The notes: a model not told the origin generated them from the sequence alone. Positions 1-9,976 are shown, counted from the stretch's first letter. The stretch: DNA of 64,000 bases from Qipengyuania aestuarii (GCF_019711535.1 NZ_JAIGNP010000003.1:372001-436000); one strand, 5' to 3'. Made by a program: numbers and translations.

Positions 1-3
1 TGC

Positions 4-420
4 ATGACCCTGCGCCCGTTCCATCTCGCCTTTCCCGTCCGCGACCTTGCGGAAGCCCGCAGCTTTTACGGCGGGACACTGGGCTGCGCCGAGGGGCGTT
101 CGTCCGATGAATGGATCGATTTCGATTTCTACGGCCATCAGATCGTGGCGCATACGGGCGGGGATGCGGGCGACCGTGCAAGCAACCCGGTCGATGGTCA
201 CGACGTGCCCGTCCCGCATTTCGGCGTGGTGCTGACGATGGAGGACTGGCAGGCGCTGGCCGACCGGCTGACGAACGCAGGCACGCAGTTCGTGATCGAG
301 CCGACGATCCGCTTCAAGGGCCAGCCGGGCGAGCAGGCGACGATGTTTTTCCGCGATCCCAGCGGCAATGCGCTGGAAATGAAAGCCTTCGCCGACGACG
401 CGATGTTATTCGCGACCTGA
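4..420 (+). CDS. VOC (glyoxalase/bleomycin-resistance fold) family protein
   Basis: This is a 138-residue single-domain vicinal-oxygen-chelate protein. The N-terminal [18 protein letters not shown] is the typical first beta-alpha unit, with a candidate metal-ligand His at residue 7. The C-terminal [14 protein letters not shown] carries the second-half signature with its metal-ligand Glu. The protein is the usual length for cytoplasmic VOC enzymes of the dioxygenase/glyoxalase-like group. The substrate cannot be read from the sequence. The ATG at the window edge is the natural start, because the fold begins a few residues later. It is convergent with the DUF983 gene, with 24 bp between the stops. 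Family assignment is firm; the reaction is unknown. Confidence 0.85.
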   Translation: MTLRPFHLAFPVRDLAEARSFYGGTLGCAEGRSSDEWIDFDFYGHQIVAHTGGDAGDRASNPVDGHDVPVPHFGVVLTMEDWQALADRLTNAGTQFVIEPTIRFKGQPGEQATMFFRDPSGNALEMKAFADDAMLFAT

Positions 421-444
421 TCGGCTGCGAGCGAGGCTGGGACT

Positions 445-876
445 TCAGTCCTCGTCCCTGCCCCGTTTCTCATCCTCGCGGGCGTGCATATCACCCCACA
501 GTTTCTCGGTCCCCGCCTCGACCGAACGGTTGACGTATTGCGATGCGACCAGCCAGCCCTTGATCGGGCGCAGCGGCAAGACACAGCCCAGACCCATCAG
601 CGGAATGGCGATCACGAACAGCAGGACGACCGGCAGTTCCAGCGCCACCTGCATCCAAACGATCAGGAACAGCAGCGGGAAGGCAACGAAGGTCAGCGAG
701 AAGAAGGCCGGGCCATCGTCCGGCGAAGCGAAGCGGTAATCGAGCCCGCAGACATCGCAGCGATCGACGATCTTCAGCCAGGACTTGAACATCTTACCCT
801 TGCCGCAATGCGGGCAAAGGCCTTTCCAGCCCGATTTGAAGATCCAGGCGGTCTTTTCGCTTTCGTCCAGTTCCAA
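445..876 (-). CDS. DUF983 family membrane protein with zinc ribbon
   Basis: This 143-residue protein has an N-terminal four-cysteine knuckle, CPHCGKGKMF followed by CDVCG. Two hydrophobic helices come next (FFSLTFVAFPLLFLIVWM, and a second rich in V/L/I), then a basic tail. That is the DUF983 architecture, which is common in alphaproteobacteria and has no settled function. I chose a TTG start at 876, preceded by a CGGAG ribosome-binding-like sequence. The frame stays open up to position 1002, but the extra 42 residues look like non-coding sequence. Family confidence is good; the start is moderately sure. Confidence 0.75.
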   Translation of the reverse strand: MELDESEKTAWIFKSGWKGLCPHCGKGKMFKSWLKIVDRCDVCGLDYRFASPDDGPAFFSLTFVAFPLLFLIVWMQVALELPVVLLFVIAIPLMGLGCVLPLRPIKGWLVASQYVNRSVEAGTEKLWGDMHAREDEKRGRDED

Positions 877-1016
877 GATGCAGCTCCGAATGGTGGCCGG
901 TGTGACACGCGCTTTTCGCCAAGATGCGCTGGCGCGCGAAATCGAGCAGTGTGGGCCCGCGCACAAGCACAAATATGTGCACCCGGCTTGCGCGCCGGTC
1001 ATCTAAGCGAGACCAG

Positions 1017-1042
1017 TTGATTGCGAAAAACGCAACTATAAT
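1017..1042 (+). promoter_or_regulatory. putative ahpC promoter with TTGCG-N5-CGCAA dyad
   Basis: Positions 1021–1035 form a perfect dyad, TTGCG, five A residues, CGCAA. A consensus-like TATAAT follows at 1037–1042. The dyad abuts the -10-like box, where a repressor or activator would act. The rest of the 306-bp gap (877–1182) holds no gene that I can support. The classical four-part OxyR pattern (ATAG/CTAT every 10–11 bp) is not evident. The -35 spacing is poor (TTGATT lies only 14 bp upstream), so this is a candidate only. Confidence 0.35.
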
Positions 1043-1182
1043 AGCCGTTCCGTTGCGCTTTTCGAAAGTTCCATTCAGTTAATCGATTATTCCGATGCTA
1101 GCAATCGCAACATATCGCTTTTGTGCATCGCACCAGACCTTATCTGGGGTGCATCAGTTTAACCCGAACAACGGAGAAACCC

Positions 1183-1749
1183 ATGGGTATTATCGGAAGC
1201 CAGATCAAACCGTTCAACGCCACCGCATTCCAGGCAGGCAAGGACTTTTTCGAAGTCACCGACGAAGACGTTAAGGGCAAGTGGGCCGTTTTCTTCTTCT
1301 ATCCGGCCGACTTCACTTTCGTCTGCCCGACCGAACTGGAAGATCTCGGCGAACAGTACGCCATGCTCCAGAAGATGGACGTCGAAGTCTATGGCGTGTC
1401 GACCGACACCCACTTCAGCCACAAGGCATGGCACGACACCTCGGAAAAGATCGGCAAGCTGCAGTTCCCGTTCCTTGGCGACCAGAACCACGTCCTCGCA
1501 CGCAATTTCGACGTGCTGCGTGAAGGCGTTGGCCTTGCCGATCGCGCCACTTTCGTGGTCGATCCGGACGGCGTTATCCAGATCATGGAACAGACCTGTG
1601 AAGGCGTTGGCCGCAATGCGAACGAACTGGCCCGCAAGATCAAGGCTGCACAGTATGTCCGCGCCAATCCCGGCCAGGTCTGCCCCGCAGCATGGGAAGA
1701 AGGCAGCGACACGCTGTCGCCTTCGCTCGACCTCGTCGGCAAGATCTAA
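1183..1749 (+). CDS. ahpC: alkyl hydroperoxide reductase subunit C (typical 2-Cys peroxiredoxin)
   Basis: AhpC reduces H2O2 and organic hydroperoxides in the cytoplasm and is recycled by AhpF. The 188-residue product has the peroxidatic cysteine C48 in FTFVCPTE. The resolving cysteine C167 lies in VCPAAW close to the C-terminus, the normal arrangement for the 187-residue enterobacterial-type enzyme. The start is the ATG at 1183 with GGAG at 1173–1176; an upstream in-frame start at 1123 adds unconserved residues. Its partner ahpF follows 292 bp downstream, but a strong hairpin terminator lies between them. The two are therefore probably separate or only partly linked transcription units. Confidence 0.96.
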   Translation: MGIIGSQIKPFNATAFQAGKDFFEVTDEDVKGKWAVFFFYPADFTFVCPTELEDLGEQYAMLQKMDVEVYGVSTDTHFSHKAWHDTSEKIGKLQFPFLGDQNHVLARNFDVLREGVGLADRATFVVDPDGVIQIMEQTCEGVGRNANELARKIKAAQYVRANPGQVCPAAWEEGSDTLSPSLDLVGKI

Positions 1750-1767
1750 GCTGCAGGCGAATATTTT

Positions 1768-1799
1768 GGAGGCGGCGCTTACCCTTTAAGGCCGCCTCC
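1768..1799 (+). terminator. hairpin after ahpC
   Basis: A perfect 9-bp stem (GGAGGCGGC at 1768–1776 with GCCGCCTCC at 1791–1799) starts 19 nt after the ahpC stop. The inner CTTA/TAAG can extend it across a one-base bulge. There is no T-run after it, so it may protect the mRNA 3' end or act together with the next hairpin. Confidence 0.5.
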
Positions 1800-1830
1800 C
1801 GAGACTGGAACACGCTTCCCGTCTCATGCC

Positions 1831-1879
1831 GAGGCCCGGGGGCTTCCCCCTCCCCCCCAACCCCCGGGCCTCTTAATTT
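1831..1879 (+). terminator. strong intrinsic terminator between ahpC and ahpF
   Basis: A 12-bp perfect inverted repeat (GAGGCCCGGGGG at 1831–1842 and CCCCCGGGCCTC at 1861–1872) is separated by an 18-nt C-rich loop and followed by TTAATTT. The stem is very GC-rich and the tail is T-containing, as expected for Rho-independent termination of ahpC. Confidence 0.75.
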
Positions 1880-1942
1880 CTCACCAGCGCCCTCTCTTCG
1901 CGCATGCGGGAGATAAAGGCGACGCGGCAATCCATCACCTCG

Positions 1943-1966
1943 CCCGATATCCGGCCCGATATCCGG
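1943..1966 (+). repeat. perfect tandem 12-mer upstream of ahpF
   Basis: CCCGATATCCGG occurs twice back to back (1943–1954 and 1955–1966), each copy containing the palindromic core GATATC. It lies after the ahpC terminator and about 75 bp before the ahpF ATG, where an operator or the ahpF leader could be. No known regulator motif was recognised. Confidence 0.6.
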
Positions 1967-2041
1967 TTGCGGCAAATGGCAGGAGATGGATTGCCACGTC
2001 GCCCCGTTCCGGGCCTCTCGCAAAGACGAAGGATACGACCG

Positions 2042-3631
2042 ATGCTCGACGCCAATCTTACCCAGCAACTCAAGACCTATCTCGCCAATCTGCGCGAGCC
2101 GGTGGAACTTGTCGCTTCGCTCGGCGACGATGAGAAGTCGCGTCAGACGCGCGAATTGCTCGAAGAGATCTCGGCGCTGCACGATATGGTCAGCGCAAGC
2201 TTCGACGGCACTGACGAGCGCAAGCCCAGCTTCGTGATCCGCCGTGCCAGCGATGCGGAAAAGTGGGTGCGCTTTGCCGGTTTGCCGATGGGGCACGAGT
2301 TTACCTCGCTGGTTCTCGCCCTGCTGTGGGCAGGCGGCCACCCGCCCAAGGTCGATGCCGATCTGCTGGAGCAGGTCCGCGGGCTGGAGGGCGATTTCAA
2401 TTTCGAGATGTATTTCTCGCTCAGCTGCCACAACTGCCCCGACGTCGTGCAGGCGCTGACGCTGATGGCGCTGGAAAATCCGCGCGTTACCGCCACGCTC
2501 ATCGAAGGCGGAACGTATCAGGACGAAGTCGACGCGCGCGACGTGATGGCCGTGCCCGCGACCTTCCTGAACGGCGAGCCCTTCTACAACGGCAAGATGG
2601 AACTGGCCGAAATCCTGGCCAAGGTCGACACCGGAGCCGATGCCAAGGCGGCAGAAAAGCTGTCCGCCAAGGACGCTTTCGAAGTGCTCGTGATCGGCGG
2701 CGGCCCGGCCGGCGCGGCTTCGGCCATATATACCGCCCGCAAAGGATTCAGCACCGGCATCGCGGCAGAGCGGTTCGGCGGCCAGCTGCACGATACCCTG
2801 GGCATCGAGAACCTTCCCGGCACCGCCTATACCGAAGGCCCCAAGCTGGCGGGCGATCTGGAGCGCCATGTCGGTGAATACGAGATCGACGTGATGAATC
2901 TGGCGCGGTCGGTAAAGCTTGTTCCTGCCACGCAGGAAGGCGGGCTGCATTCGGTCGAACTGGCCAATGGTGCGACGCTCAAAGCCCGCAGCCTGATCCT
3001 TGCCACCGGCGCGCGCTGGCGCAATCTCGGCGTGCCGGGCGAAGCGGAATATCGCAACAAGGGCGTGGCCTATTGCCCGCATTGCGACGGCCCGCTGTTC
3101 AAGGGCAAGCGGATCGCGGTGATCGGCGGCGGCAATTCCGGCGTCGAGGCGGCGATCGACCTCGCCAAGATCGTCGGCCACGTCACGCTGATCGAATATG
3201 ACAATCAGCTGCGCGCCGACGAGGTGCTGCAGAAGAAGCTGCGCAGCATGGATAATGTCGAGATCGTCACCAATGGCCAGACGACCGAGATTACCGGCAG
3301 CAACGGCAAGGTCGACGGGCTGATGGTGAAGAACCGCGAGAGCGGCGATACGCGCCGGATCGAACTGGAGGGCGTATTCATCCAGATCGGCCTCGTGCCC
3401 AACACCGAATGGCTGGAAGACAGCGGGCTGGAGCTTACCAAGTTCGGCGAAATCGTCACCGACGAGGAAGGCCGCACCAATCTGCCGGGCATCTTCGGCG
3501 CGGGCGACGTGACCAATGTGCCTTACAAGCAGATCGTCGTCGCCATGGGCGAAGGCTCGAAAGCCGGCTTGTCGGCCTTCGATTACCTGATCCGCACCGA
3601 ACCGGTGGACGAGATCGCCCAGGCGGCCTGA
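2042..3631 (+). CDS. ahpF: alkyl hydroperoxide reductase subunit F
   Basis: AhpF is the FAD-dependent NAD(P)H:AhpC disulfide reductase. The 529-residue product has the N-terminal tandem thioredoxin-fold domain with the C129-H-N-C132 redox centre (SCHNCPD). It continues into a thioredoxin-reductase-like part with an FAD dinucleotide fold ([14 protein letters not shown]), the catalytic pair C345-P-H-C348 (YCPHCDGPL), a second GxGxxG fold ([12 protein letters not shown]) and a C-terminal GAGD motif. Cysteine positions match E. coli AhpF numbering exactly. The ATG at 2042 has AAGGA at 2029–2033. The frame is open back to 1904, but those residues run through the tandem repeat region and are not conserved. 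Confidence 0.96.
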   Translation: MLDANLTQQLKTYLANLREPVELVASLGDDEKSRQTRELLEEISALHDMVSASFDGTDERKPSFVIRRASDAEKWVRFAGLPMGHEFTSLVLALLWAGGHPPKVDADLLEQVRGLEGDFNFEMYFSLSCHNCPDVVQALTLMALENPRVTATLIEGGTYQDEVDARDVMAVPATFLNGEPFYNGKMELAEILAKVDTGADAKAAEKLSAKDAFEVLVIGGGPAGAASAIYTARKGFSTGIAAERFGGQLHDTLGIENLPGTAYTEGPKLAGDLERHVGEYEIDVMNLARSVKLVPATQEGGLHSVELANGATLKARSLILATGARWRNLGVPGEAEYRNKGVAYCPHCDGPLFKGKRIAVIGGGNSGVEAAIDLAKIVGHVTLIEYDNQLRADEVLQKKLRSMDNVEIVTNGQTTEITGSNGKVDGLMVKNRESGDTRRIELEGVFIQIGLVPNTEWLEDSGLELTKFGEIVTDEEGRTNLPGIFGAGDVTNVPYKQIVVAMGEGSKAGLSAFDYLIRTEPVDEIAQAA

Positions 3632-3833
3632 TTTTCCCCCTTCAAACGCCTTCGAAGCGTCGTCATCCTGAGCTGATGGCGGCGCTTTTTCTTGGCCGGA
3701 CACACCTTGCCGCAAAATCGCCTCAGCCAATCAATTAGAACCGTTTAATCGATTGGACGAATGACCGGCAATTGGGCAGATTGTTTTCATCCTCGGACGG
3801 GAGACCGAGTCTAAGTTAGCAGGAGAGAAGATC

Positions 3834-6050
3834 ATGGACGCCAAGACCGGAGATATCAGCGGTTGCCCATTCACCGGAAACAGCGGCACGCGGGACCTGT
3901 TCGGCCGCCGCAACCGCGACTGGTGGCCTGACCAGCTCGACCTTGAAATCCTTACCGAGGGCGGCCGCGCAGCCGATCCCATGGGCGAGGATTTCGATTA
4001 TTGCGAAGCCTTCAATGCGCTCGATTACACCGCGCTGAAGAAGGACCTCACCGATCTCATGACCGACAGCCAGGAATGGTGGCCGGCCGACTATGGCCAT
4101 TATGGCCCCTTCTTCATCCGCATGGCATGGCACGCCGCCGGGACTTATCGCACCGGTGACGGGCGCGGCGGTTCGTCCAGCGGGCAACAGCGCTTCGCCC
4201 CGCTCAACAGCTGGCCCGACAACGGCAATCTCGACAAGGCGCGCCGCCTGTTGTGGCCGATCAAGCAGAAATACGGCAAGCATATCAGCTGGGCCGATCT
4301 CTTCATCCTGACCGGCAACGTTGCCATCGAAAGCATGGGCGGCCCCGTCTTCGGCTTCGGCGGCGGGCGCAAGGACGTGTTCGATCCCGAAACCGTCTAT
4401 TGGGGCACGGAAGACCAGTGGGTCGATACCGGCGCTGAAACCCGCATCCAGCCCGACGAGGGCAAGGCGCTGGAAAACCCGCTGGCAGCGATCCAGATGG
4501 GCCTCATCTACGTCAATCCCGAAGGTCCGGGCGGCAATCCGCACGATGCGGAAGGCATGGCGCGCGACATGCGTGAAACCTTCGCCCGCATGGCCATGAA
4601 CGACGAGGAAACCGTCGCCCTGACCGCGGGCGGCCACGCTTTCGGCAAATGCCACGGTGCCGCCCCGGCGGATTCGTTCGGCAGCGCGCCCGAGGGCGAG
4701 ACGCTGCACCGCATGGGCTTCGGCTGGCTGACCGACCCCGAAGAAATCGAGAAGGGCCATATCACGACCTCGGGCATCGAGGGCGCGTGGACGCCCAACC
4801 CGACGCAGTGGGGCAATGATTATTTCCGGCTGCTGTTCAAATATGACTACGAGCTGACGCAGTCGCCCGCAGGTGCGAACCAGTGGACCCCGGTCAATCC
4901 CGAAGAAGCCGACATGGCACCCGATGCGCGGGACCCGAACAAGAAGGTCCCCACCATCATGACCACTGCCGACATGGCGCTGAAGCGCGATCCGGAATAT
5001 CGCAAGATTTCCGAGCGTTTCCTCAATGACCAGGCGGCGCTGGACGATGCCTTTGCCCGCGCGTGGTTCAAGCTGACCCACCGCGACATGGGGCCCAAGG
5101 TCCGCTATCTCGGCCCGGACGTGCCTGATGAAGACCTGATCTGGCAGGATCCAATTCCCGCCGGTTCGCAGGTTTCGGACAGCGATTTGTCGTCCTTCAA
5201 ATCGAAGGTCCTCGGCAGCGGCCTGTCGGTCGCCGAACTGGTCAAGGCGGCATGGGCCTCGGCCTCCACCTATCGCAATTCGGACCACCGCGGCGGCGCC
5301 AATGGTGCGCATATCCGCTTCGACGAAATCCGGAACTGGGCCGTCAACGATCCCGAAGAACTGTCGCGCGTTCTGGACAAGCTCGACGAAATTCGTGGCG
5401 GCATCTCGATGGCCGATGCGATCGTCATTGCCGGTTCGGCTGCAGTCGAGAAAGCTGCGCAGGATGCGGGCTTCGATATTGCCGTCCCCGTCACCACGGG
5501 CCGGGGCGACGCCAAGGGGGAAGACTTCGACGCCGAGAGCTGGGAGCCGCTGGAACCCTTTGCCGACGGTTTCCGCAATTACCTGAAGACCAAGGCTTCG
5601 GTGAAGACCGAGGACATGCTGATCGACCGGGCGCATCTGCTCGGCCTGTCGATCCCCGAAATGACCGTGCTTGTCGGCGGGCTGCGTGTCCTGGGTGCGG
5701 TGAGCCACCACGCCAAGCACGGCGACAGCATCGGCGTCCTGACCGAAACCCCGGGCAAGCTCGACAACAGCTACTTCGTCAACCTGCTCCACATGGGCAC
5801 GGTCTGGGAAGTGGTCGACGAGAGCGGTGACGAAGAATTCGTCGGCAAATGCCGCCTGCACGGCGACGAGAAGTGGCGCGCCACGCGCACCGACCTCGTC
5901 TTCGGCTCCAATTCGCGGCTGCGCGCCGTGGCGGAAGTCTATGCCGAAAACGGCAATGAGGAGAAGTTCGTTCGCGATTTCGTCAATGCCTGGACCAAGG
6001 TCATGGACGCGGATCGTTTCGATCTCAGCTACGCCAAATATCACTCCTAA
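3834..6050 (+). CDS. katG: bifunctional catalase-peroxidase
   Basis: KatG is a haem enzyme that dismutates H2O2 and also has peroxidase activity. The 738-residue length is typical. The distal site R96-M-A-W99-H100 lies in [11 protein letters not shown]. The Tyr of the Met-Tyr-Trp covalent adduct is in [12 protein letters not shown], its Met is in the FARMAMND segment, and the proximal His is in [12 protein letters not shown]. The C-terminal half is the usual inactive duplicate domain. The ATG at 3834 has AGGAG 12 bp upstream. It is the third gene of the peroxide-defence block and ends in its own terminator. All key residues appear intact. Confidence 0.97.
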   Translation: MDAKTGDISGCPFTGNSGTRDLFGRRNRDWWPDQLDLEILTEGGRAADPMGEDFDYCEAFNALDYTALKKDLTDLMTDSQEWWPADYGHYGPFFIRMAWHAAGTYRTGDGRGGSSSGQQRFAPLNSWPDNGNLDKARRLLWPIKQKYGKHISWADLFILTGNVAIESMGGPVFGFGGGRKDVFDPETVYWGTEDQWVDTGAETRIQPDEGKALENPLAAIQMGLIYVNPEGPGGNPHDAEGMARDMRETFARMAMNDEETVALTAGGHAFGKCHGAAPADSFGSAPEGETLHRMGFGWLTDPEEIEKGHITTSGIEGAWTPNPTQWGNDYFRLLFKYDYELTQSPAGANQWTPVNPEEADMAPDARDPNKKVPTIMTTADMALKRDPEYRKISERFLNDQAALDDAFARAWFKLTHRDMGPKVRYLGPDVPDEDLIWQDPIPAGSQVSDSDLSSFKSKVLGSGLSVAELVKAAWASASTYRNSDHRGGANGAHIRFDEIRNWAVNDPEELSRVLDKLDEIRGGISMADAIVIAGSAAVEKAAQDAGFDIAVPVTTGRGDAKGEDFDAESWEPLEPFADGFRNYLKTKASVKTEDMLIDRAHLLGLSIPEMTVLVGGLRVLGAVSHHAKHGDSIGVLTETPGKLDNSYFVNLLHMGTVWEVVDESGDEEFVGKCRLHGDEKWRATRTDLVFGSNSRLRAVAEVYAENGNEEKFVRDFVNAWTKVMDADRFDLSYAKYHS

Positions 6051-6077
6051 GGCCAAGCTCCACACGAAGATGCAGGA

Positions 6078-6108
6078 AGCCCCCGCCCCACCGGGCCGGG
6101 GGCTTTTT
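6078..6108 (+). terminator. katG terminator
   Basis: AGCCCCCG (6078–6085) pairs with CGGGGGCT (6097–6104) and is followed by further T residues. It lies 28 nt after the katG stop and before the independent katA gene. Confidence 0.85.
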
Positions 6109-6217
6109 GCTGTTCGCCTGACGCGATCACCACGAACGCTTTTTCGAATGCTTACCGGCAGGAACACGCCCGCATCTGACCCGTATTCAAGGCATCCCCC
6201 GAAAAAAGGCGCGCGAC

Positions 6218-7768
6218 ATGGCAAACGGCAAAATTCCCCCCACCACCACCGATGCTGGCATCCCGGCACAGAGCGACGAGCATTCCCTCACTCTCGGCCG
6301 TGACGGTCCGATCGTTCTCAACGATCACTACCTCATCGAGCAGATGGCCAATTTCAACCGCGAGCGCATTCCCGAACGGCAGCCGCATGCCAAGGGTTCG
6401 GGCGCTTTCGGCTATTTCGAGACCACGGCTGACGTGTCGAAATATACTAAGGCAAAGGTCTTCCAGAAGGGCGTGAAGACCGACACGGCCATGCGCTTTT
6501 CGACCGTGGCGGGCGAACGTGGCAGCCCTGATACCTGGCGCGATCCGCGCGGCTTCTCGGTCAAGTTCTACACCGAAGACGGCAATTTCGACATGGTCGG
6601 CAACAACACGCCGATCTTCTTCATCCGCGATCCGCTGAAATTCCAGCACTTCATCCGCAGCCAGAAGCGCCGCGCCGACAATGGCCTGCGCGATCACGAC
6701 ATGATGTGGGATTTCTGGACGTTGAGCCCCGAAAGCGCGCACCAGGTCACCTATCTCATGGGCGATCGCGGCGTGCCGAAGAACTGGCGCGAGATGAACG
6801 GTTACGGCAGCCATACCTACATGCTGATCAACGATGACGGCGAGAAGTTCTGGGTCAAGTTCCACTTCATGACCGATGTCGGCGAGATGAGCGGCAACGC
6901 CCACCTCACGCAGGACGAGGCCGTGAAGAAGGCGGGCGAGGATAGCGACTATCACCGGCGCGACCTGTTCGATGCGATCCACAAGGGCGATTATCCCAGC
7001 TGGACGCTGAAATGGCAGATCATGCCTTACGAGGACGCGAAGACCTATCGCATCAACCCCTTCGATCTGACGAAGACCTGGCCGCACAGCGACTATCCGC
7101 TGATCGAAGTCGGCAAGCTGGTGCTGAACGAAAACCCGGTCGACTGGGACACCGAGATCGAACAGCTCGCGTTCGAGCCAAACAACATGGTCCCCGGCAT
7201 CGGCCTGTCGCCCGACAAGATGCTGCTGGCTCGCGGCTTCTCCTATGCCGATGCGCACCGCCACAGGCTGGGTGTCAATTACAAGCAGATCCCGGTGAAT
7301 TCGGCGAAGAATGCCAAGGTCAATTCCTACTCCCGCGCAGGCGCAATGCGGGTAACGAATTCGGTCGATCCGGTATACGCGCCCAATTCCTACGGCGGCC
7401 CCGCTGCCCAGCCGGAAGTGGGCGGTGAGGCGACCTGGCACGCCGATGGCGACATGGTCCGCATGGCGTATACGCTGCGCGAGGACGATGACGATGTCAG
7501 TCAGCCCCGCGCCCTGATCAACGATGTGATGGACGATGCCCAGCGCGACCGCCTCGTATCGAACGTCGCAGGCCATCTGGCAGACGGGGTAAGCGAAAAG
7601 GTGCTGGTACGCGCTTTCGATTACTGGAAAGCCATCGACCAGACGATCGGCGAGCGGATCGAAAAGATGGTCCGTGACAAGATCGGCGGCAAATCCGACG
7701 CACCGGGCATGGCGAGCGCGCTCTCCATTGGCGGCGAAGGCAGCGCCATGAAAGAAGCTGCCGAATAA
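6218..7768 (+). CDS. katA: monofunctional haem catalase (small-subunit type)
   Basis: This 516-residue catalase disproportionates H2O2. The distal haem-pocket motif is [10 protein letters not shown] (His57), the [15 protein letters not shown] core is present, and the proximal haem-ligand Tyr343 lies in [15 protein letters not shown]. Length and the absence of a C-terminal flavodoxin-like extension place it with clade 3, KatA-like small-subunit catalases rather than large KatE. It sits 167 bp after katG, behind a terminator, so it is separately expressed. Having both KatG and KatA beside AhpCF gives overlapping coverage of low and high peroxide. No dedicated regulator such as OxyR is encoded nearby. 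Confidence 0.95.
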   Translation: MANGKIPPTTTDAGIPAQSDEHSLTLGRDGPIVLNDHYLIEQMANFNRERIPERQPHAKGSGAFGYFETTADVSKYTKAKVFQKGVKTDTAMRFSTVAGERGSPDTWRDPRGFSVKFYTEDGNFDMVGNNTPIFFIRDPLKFQHFIRSQKRRADNGLRDHDMMWDFWTLSPESAHQVTYLMGDRGVPKNWREMNGYGSHTYMLINDDGEKFWVKFHFMTDVGEMSGNAHLTQDEAVKKAGEDSDYHRRDLFDAIHKGDYPSWTLKWQIMPYEDAKTYRINPFDLTKTWPHSDYPLIEVGKLVLNENPVDWDTEIEQLAFEPNNMVPGIGLSPDKMLLARGFSYADAHRHRLGVNYKQIPVNSAKNAKVNSYSRAGAMRVTNSVDPVYAPNSYGGPAAQPEVGGEATWHADGDMVRMAYTLREDDDDVSQPRALINDVMDDAQRDRLVSNVAGHLADGVSEKVLVRAFDYWKAIDQTIGERIEKMVRDKIGGKSDAPGMASALSIGGEGSAMKEAAE

Positions 7769-7790
7769 GTGAAAGCGGGCGCGGCTGGCG

Positions 7791-8612
7791 TTAAAACCAG
7801 CCGCGCTCTTTCAGCAGCGACACGTTGGCACGGCTGACCGGTGCCTCGATGCCATTGTCGAGCACCAGCCGCACATTGCGGCCTTCGCGCTTCACATCCA
7901 TTACCGATCCGCGCGCGACCCACCAGCTGCGGTGGACCTGCTCGCCCTCCATCCCGCCCAATTCCGCCACGGCGTCACGCATGCGCATGAGAACAAGTTC
8001 GCTGCCCAAGGCAGTATGCGCGCGAACGTAGTGATCTTCCATTTCAAGCGCGATGAGCTGGCTGCCGAGTTCCGGAGACAGCCGGTCGGTGAAGCGCAAG
8101 CTGGCTACAGGTTCAGCCTCACGCACCTCCCCATCTGTCGGCGCTATCTGGGGCGGGACTGCGGGCTCGGCCGCATGCGGTTCAATCATCCGCGTCGCCG
8201 GGATGAGATTGAACATCAGCGTGACCACTGCGCCGACGAGGGCAACCAGGCAATAATGGACAAGGGCCGTTTCAAATGTCGGCGTGCGGACGGCTCCGCC
8301 TCCAGCATTCACGACCCAGACCAGGCAGGCCATGGGCACCGAGGCAATCAGCACGGCGGCTGCCCACAAAGGAAGCGTTGGCAGGGCGAGTAGGGGTCCG
8401 AGCCGCAGCACGATCGCTCCGATCGGCTTGTAGAATGCATAGCCTGAAACCGCCAGCACCACCCAATAGGTGATCCGGGCGGGAACCGACATGCCGACCG
8501 TGCCCAGAGGAGCCAGCAGGCCGAGCACCACGCCGATGGCGACCAATACCGACAGGTCGATCACGATCTGGCGCGCACGCATGGCGGCCGGTCCTGGCAC
8601 ATTCGCTGTCAT
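7791..8612 (-). CDS. LytTR-family DNA-binding transcriptional regulator with membrane domain
   Basis: The 273-residue product has about four N-terminal transmembrane helices (roughly residues 10–150), a Pro/Glu-rich linker, and a C-terminal LytTR DNA-binding domain. Recognisable LytTR elements are LIALEMEDHYVRAHT, the EGEQVHRSWWVARGSV segment, and the final PVSRANVSLLKERGWF. This is a membrane-anchored one-component regulator without a receiver domain. The frame is open up to 8768; I prefer the ATG at 8612, where the compact product begins just before the first membrane helix. It is divergent from the DUF2306 gene across 155 bp. LytTR regulators of this type often sit next to small membrane proteins they may control (inference). 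Confidence 0.85.
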   Translation of the reverse strand: MTANVPGPAAMRARQIVIDLSVLVAIGVVLGLLAPLGTVGMSVPARITYWVVLAVSGYAFYKPIGAIVLRLGPLLALPTLPLWAAAVLIASVPMACLVWVVNAGGGAVRTPTFETALVHYCLVALVGAVVTLMFNLIPATRMIEPHAAEPAVPPQIAPTDGEVREAEPVASLRFTDRLSPELGSQLIALEMEDHYVRAHTALGSELVLMRMRDAVAELGGMEGEQVHRSWWVARGSVMDVKREGRNVRLVLDNGIEAPVSRANVSLLKERGWF

Positions 8613-8767
8613 CGGGACCGAGCCTAGCGCCAGTTCGCGCTTCGTAAAGTGGCATTCATCCGTAAATCCGCGCAATTGGCGAAGCAGCGGGCCAGAAGGC
8701 GTAAGCCCCATTGCCCGCGAATGGGCGTGCGTGAGAACCGTTTCCGCAACCGTCACGGAGACAGACA

Positions 8768-9307
8768 ATGACCGCCATCGCCCTACCTTTCAGCAAAAGC
8801 GCCGCTGCTGCGAAATCCAGCTTCGATCTTGGACCGATCGCCAGATCGCTGGTCGGTGTGGCCTGCTTCACCATGAGCTTTCTGGTGCTGATCGCTCTGG
8901 GCCGGGCAGCGCTGGGACTGGTCGACAATTTGCATCACTATGCCAAGCTGCCCATACTGATCCACGTCGCCACGGTGCTCCCGGCCATCCCGCTTGGGGG
9001 CTATCTCCTGCTGGCGAAGAAGGGCACTCCGCGGCACAAGCAGCTGGGCAAGCTCTGGCTCGTCCTGATGCTGGTTACGGCGACCAGCGCCATTTTCATC
9101 CAGTCGACCGGCGGCTTCAGCTTCATCCATATCTTCGTGCCGGTGACTTTTCACGCCGCGTGGAAGACGATCGCGACTGCCCGCAAAGGCGATATTGCCG
9201 GCCACAAGAAGCATCTCGTGTTCACCTATCTCACCGCGCTGATGATCCCGGGCATCTTCGCCTTCGTCCTGCCGGGCCGCCTGATGAACGTCATGCTGCT
9301 GGGCTGA
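8768..9307 (+). CDS. DUF2306-like small membrane protein
   Basis: This 179-residue protein has four predicted transmembrane segments. It also has the DUF2306 pattern: a HKQLGKLW element on a cytoplasmic loop, then a His-rich segment (FIHIFVPVTFHAAW) and IAGHKKHLVFTYLTAL before the last helix. Function is unknown. GGAG lies 8–11 bp upstream of the ATG. It is divergent from the LytTR membrane regulator, and the shared 155-bp promoter region suggests regulator–target pairing. Whether the conserved His residues bind haem or metal cannot be judged here. Confidence 0.75.
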   Translation: MTAIALPFSKSAAAAKSSFDLGPIARSLVGVACFTMSFLVLIALGRAALGLVDNLHHYAKLPILIHVATVLPAIPLGGYLLLAKKGTPRHKQLGKLWLVLMLVTATSAIFIQSTGGFSFIHIFVPVTFHAAWKTIATARKGDIAGHKKHLVFTYLTALMIPGIFAFVLPGRLMNVMLLG

Positions 9308-9361
9308 TCGGAGCGGGAGCGGGATGCTGGCAATGCGGGCACGGTGCGCTAGACAGGCGGA

Positions 9362-9976
9362 ATGTACCCCTACTATCCGTACCCCGCCCGCATCCTGGCC
9401 GGCATCATTTCGGCCATCGCGATCCTTTCGCTCGCCGCGCAGTCGATCGGCAATATCGAGCGAGACGGATCACTGATCGAAGGATGGAGCGCAATGCTGC
9501 GCTTCTTCACGATCTGGGGCAATCTTGCCTCGGCAGTGGCATTTGCCTGGATCGCATGGCGCGGCCGGATCGAGCCGCGCATTCCCTTTGCGCTTGCGGC
9601 CGCGCTGGTGATCATCGCGGCGGTCTATCACCTGCTCCTCGCCTCCATGCATCATCCCGAAGGTCTGGATTGGTGGACGAACATTGCGCACCATACGCTG
9701 GTCCCGGCAGGCGGGATATTGTGGTGGCTGCTGTTTTCGAAGGACCAATTGGCGGGCTGGCGTTCGCTTCCCATCGTCATGCTGGTGCCGCTGATCTACT
9801 GCGCGTTCGCCCTGATCAATGGCGCGGTGACCGGATTCTATCCCTATTTCTTCCTCGACCGGAGCACACTCGGTCTCAGCGCGGTCCTCGTGAACATGGC
9901 GGGGCTGGCGATCCTGTTCATGGCAGTCGCCGCAGCCTTGCTGGCGCTGCGGAAGATTATCCGCGTTCGCGCCTGA
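9362..9976 (+). CDS. Pr6Pr family integral membrane protein
   Basis: The 204-residue product has six hydrophobic helices in the FAR-17a/AIG1-like Pr6Pr pattern. Typical features are the FFTIWGNL motif after helix 2, HHTLVPAGGILWWLLF in the middle, and FYPYFFLD near the end. Function is unknown in bacteria; eukaryotic relatives of the superfamily include lipid hydrolases, but transferring that function is not justified. The last 20 bp overlap the end of the convergent Smr gene. Confidence 0.75.
   Translation: MYPYYPYPARILAGIISAIAILSLAAQSIGNIERDGSLIEGWSAMLRFFTIWGNLASAVAFAWIAWRGRIEPRIPFALAAALVIIAAVYHLLLASMHHPEGLDWWTNIAHHTLVPAGGILWWLLFSKDQLAGWRSLPIVMLVPLIYCAFALINGAVTGFYPYFFLDRSTLGLSAVLVNMAGLAILFMAVAAALLALRKIIRVRA

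Noticed and set aside
1099-1160. Imperfect CCAGA/TCTGG hairpin in the ahpC leader
   Set aside because: The stem is only five pairs before mismatches; too weak to call a riboswitch or operator.
1640-3730. Very long open frame on the minus strand across ahpF (about 696 codons)
   Set aside because: Pure antisense shadow of ahpF produced by high GC at third positions; no family motif and no start signal.
3816-6269. 817-codon minus-strand frame across katG
   Set aside because: Antisense of katG with low-complexity translated sequence; katG has every catalytic residue in the plus frame.
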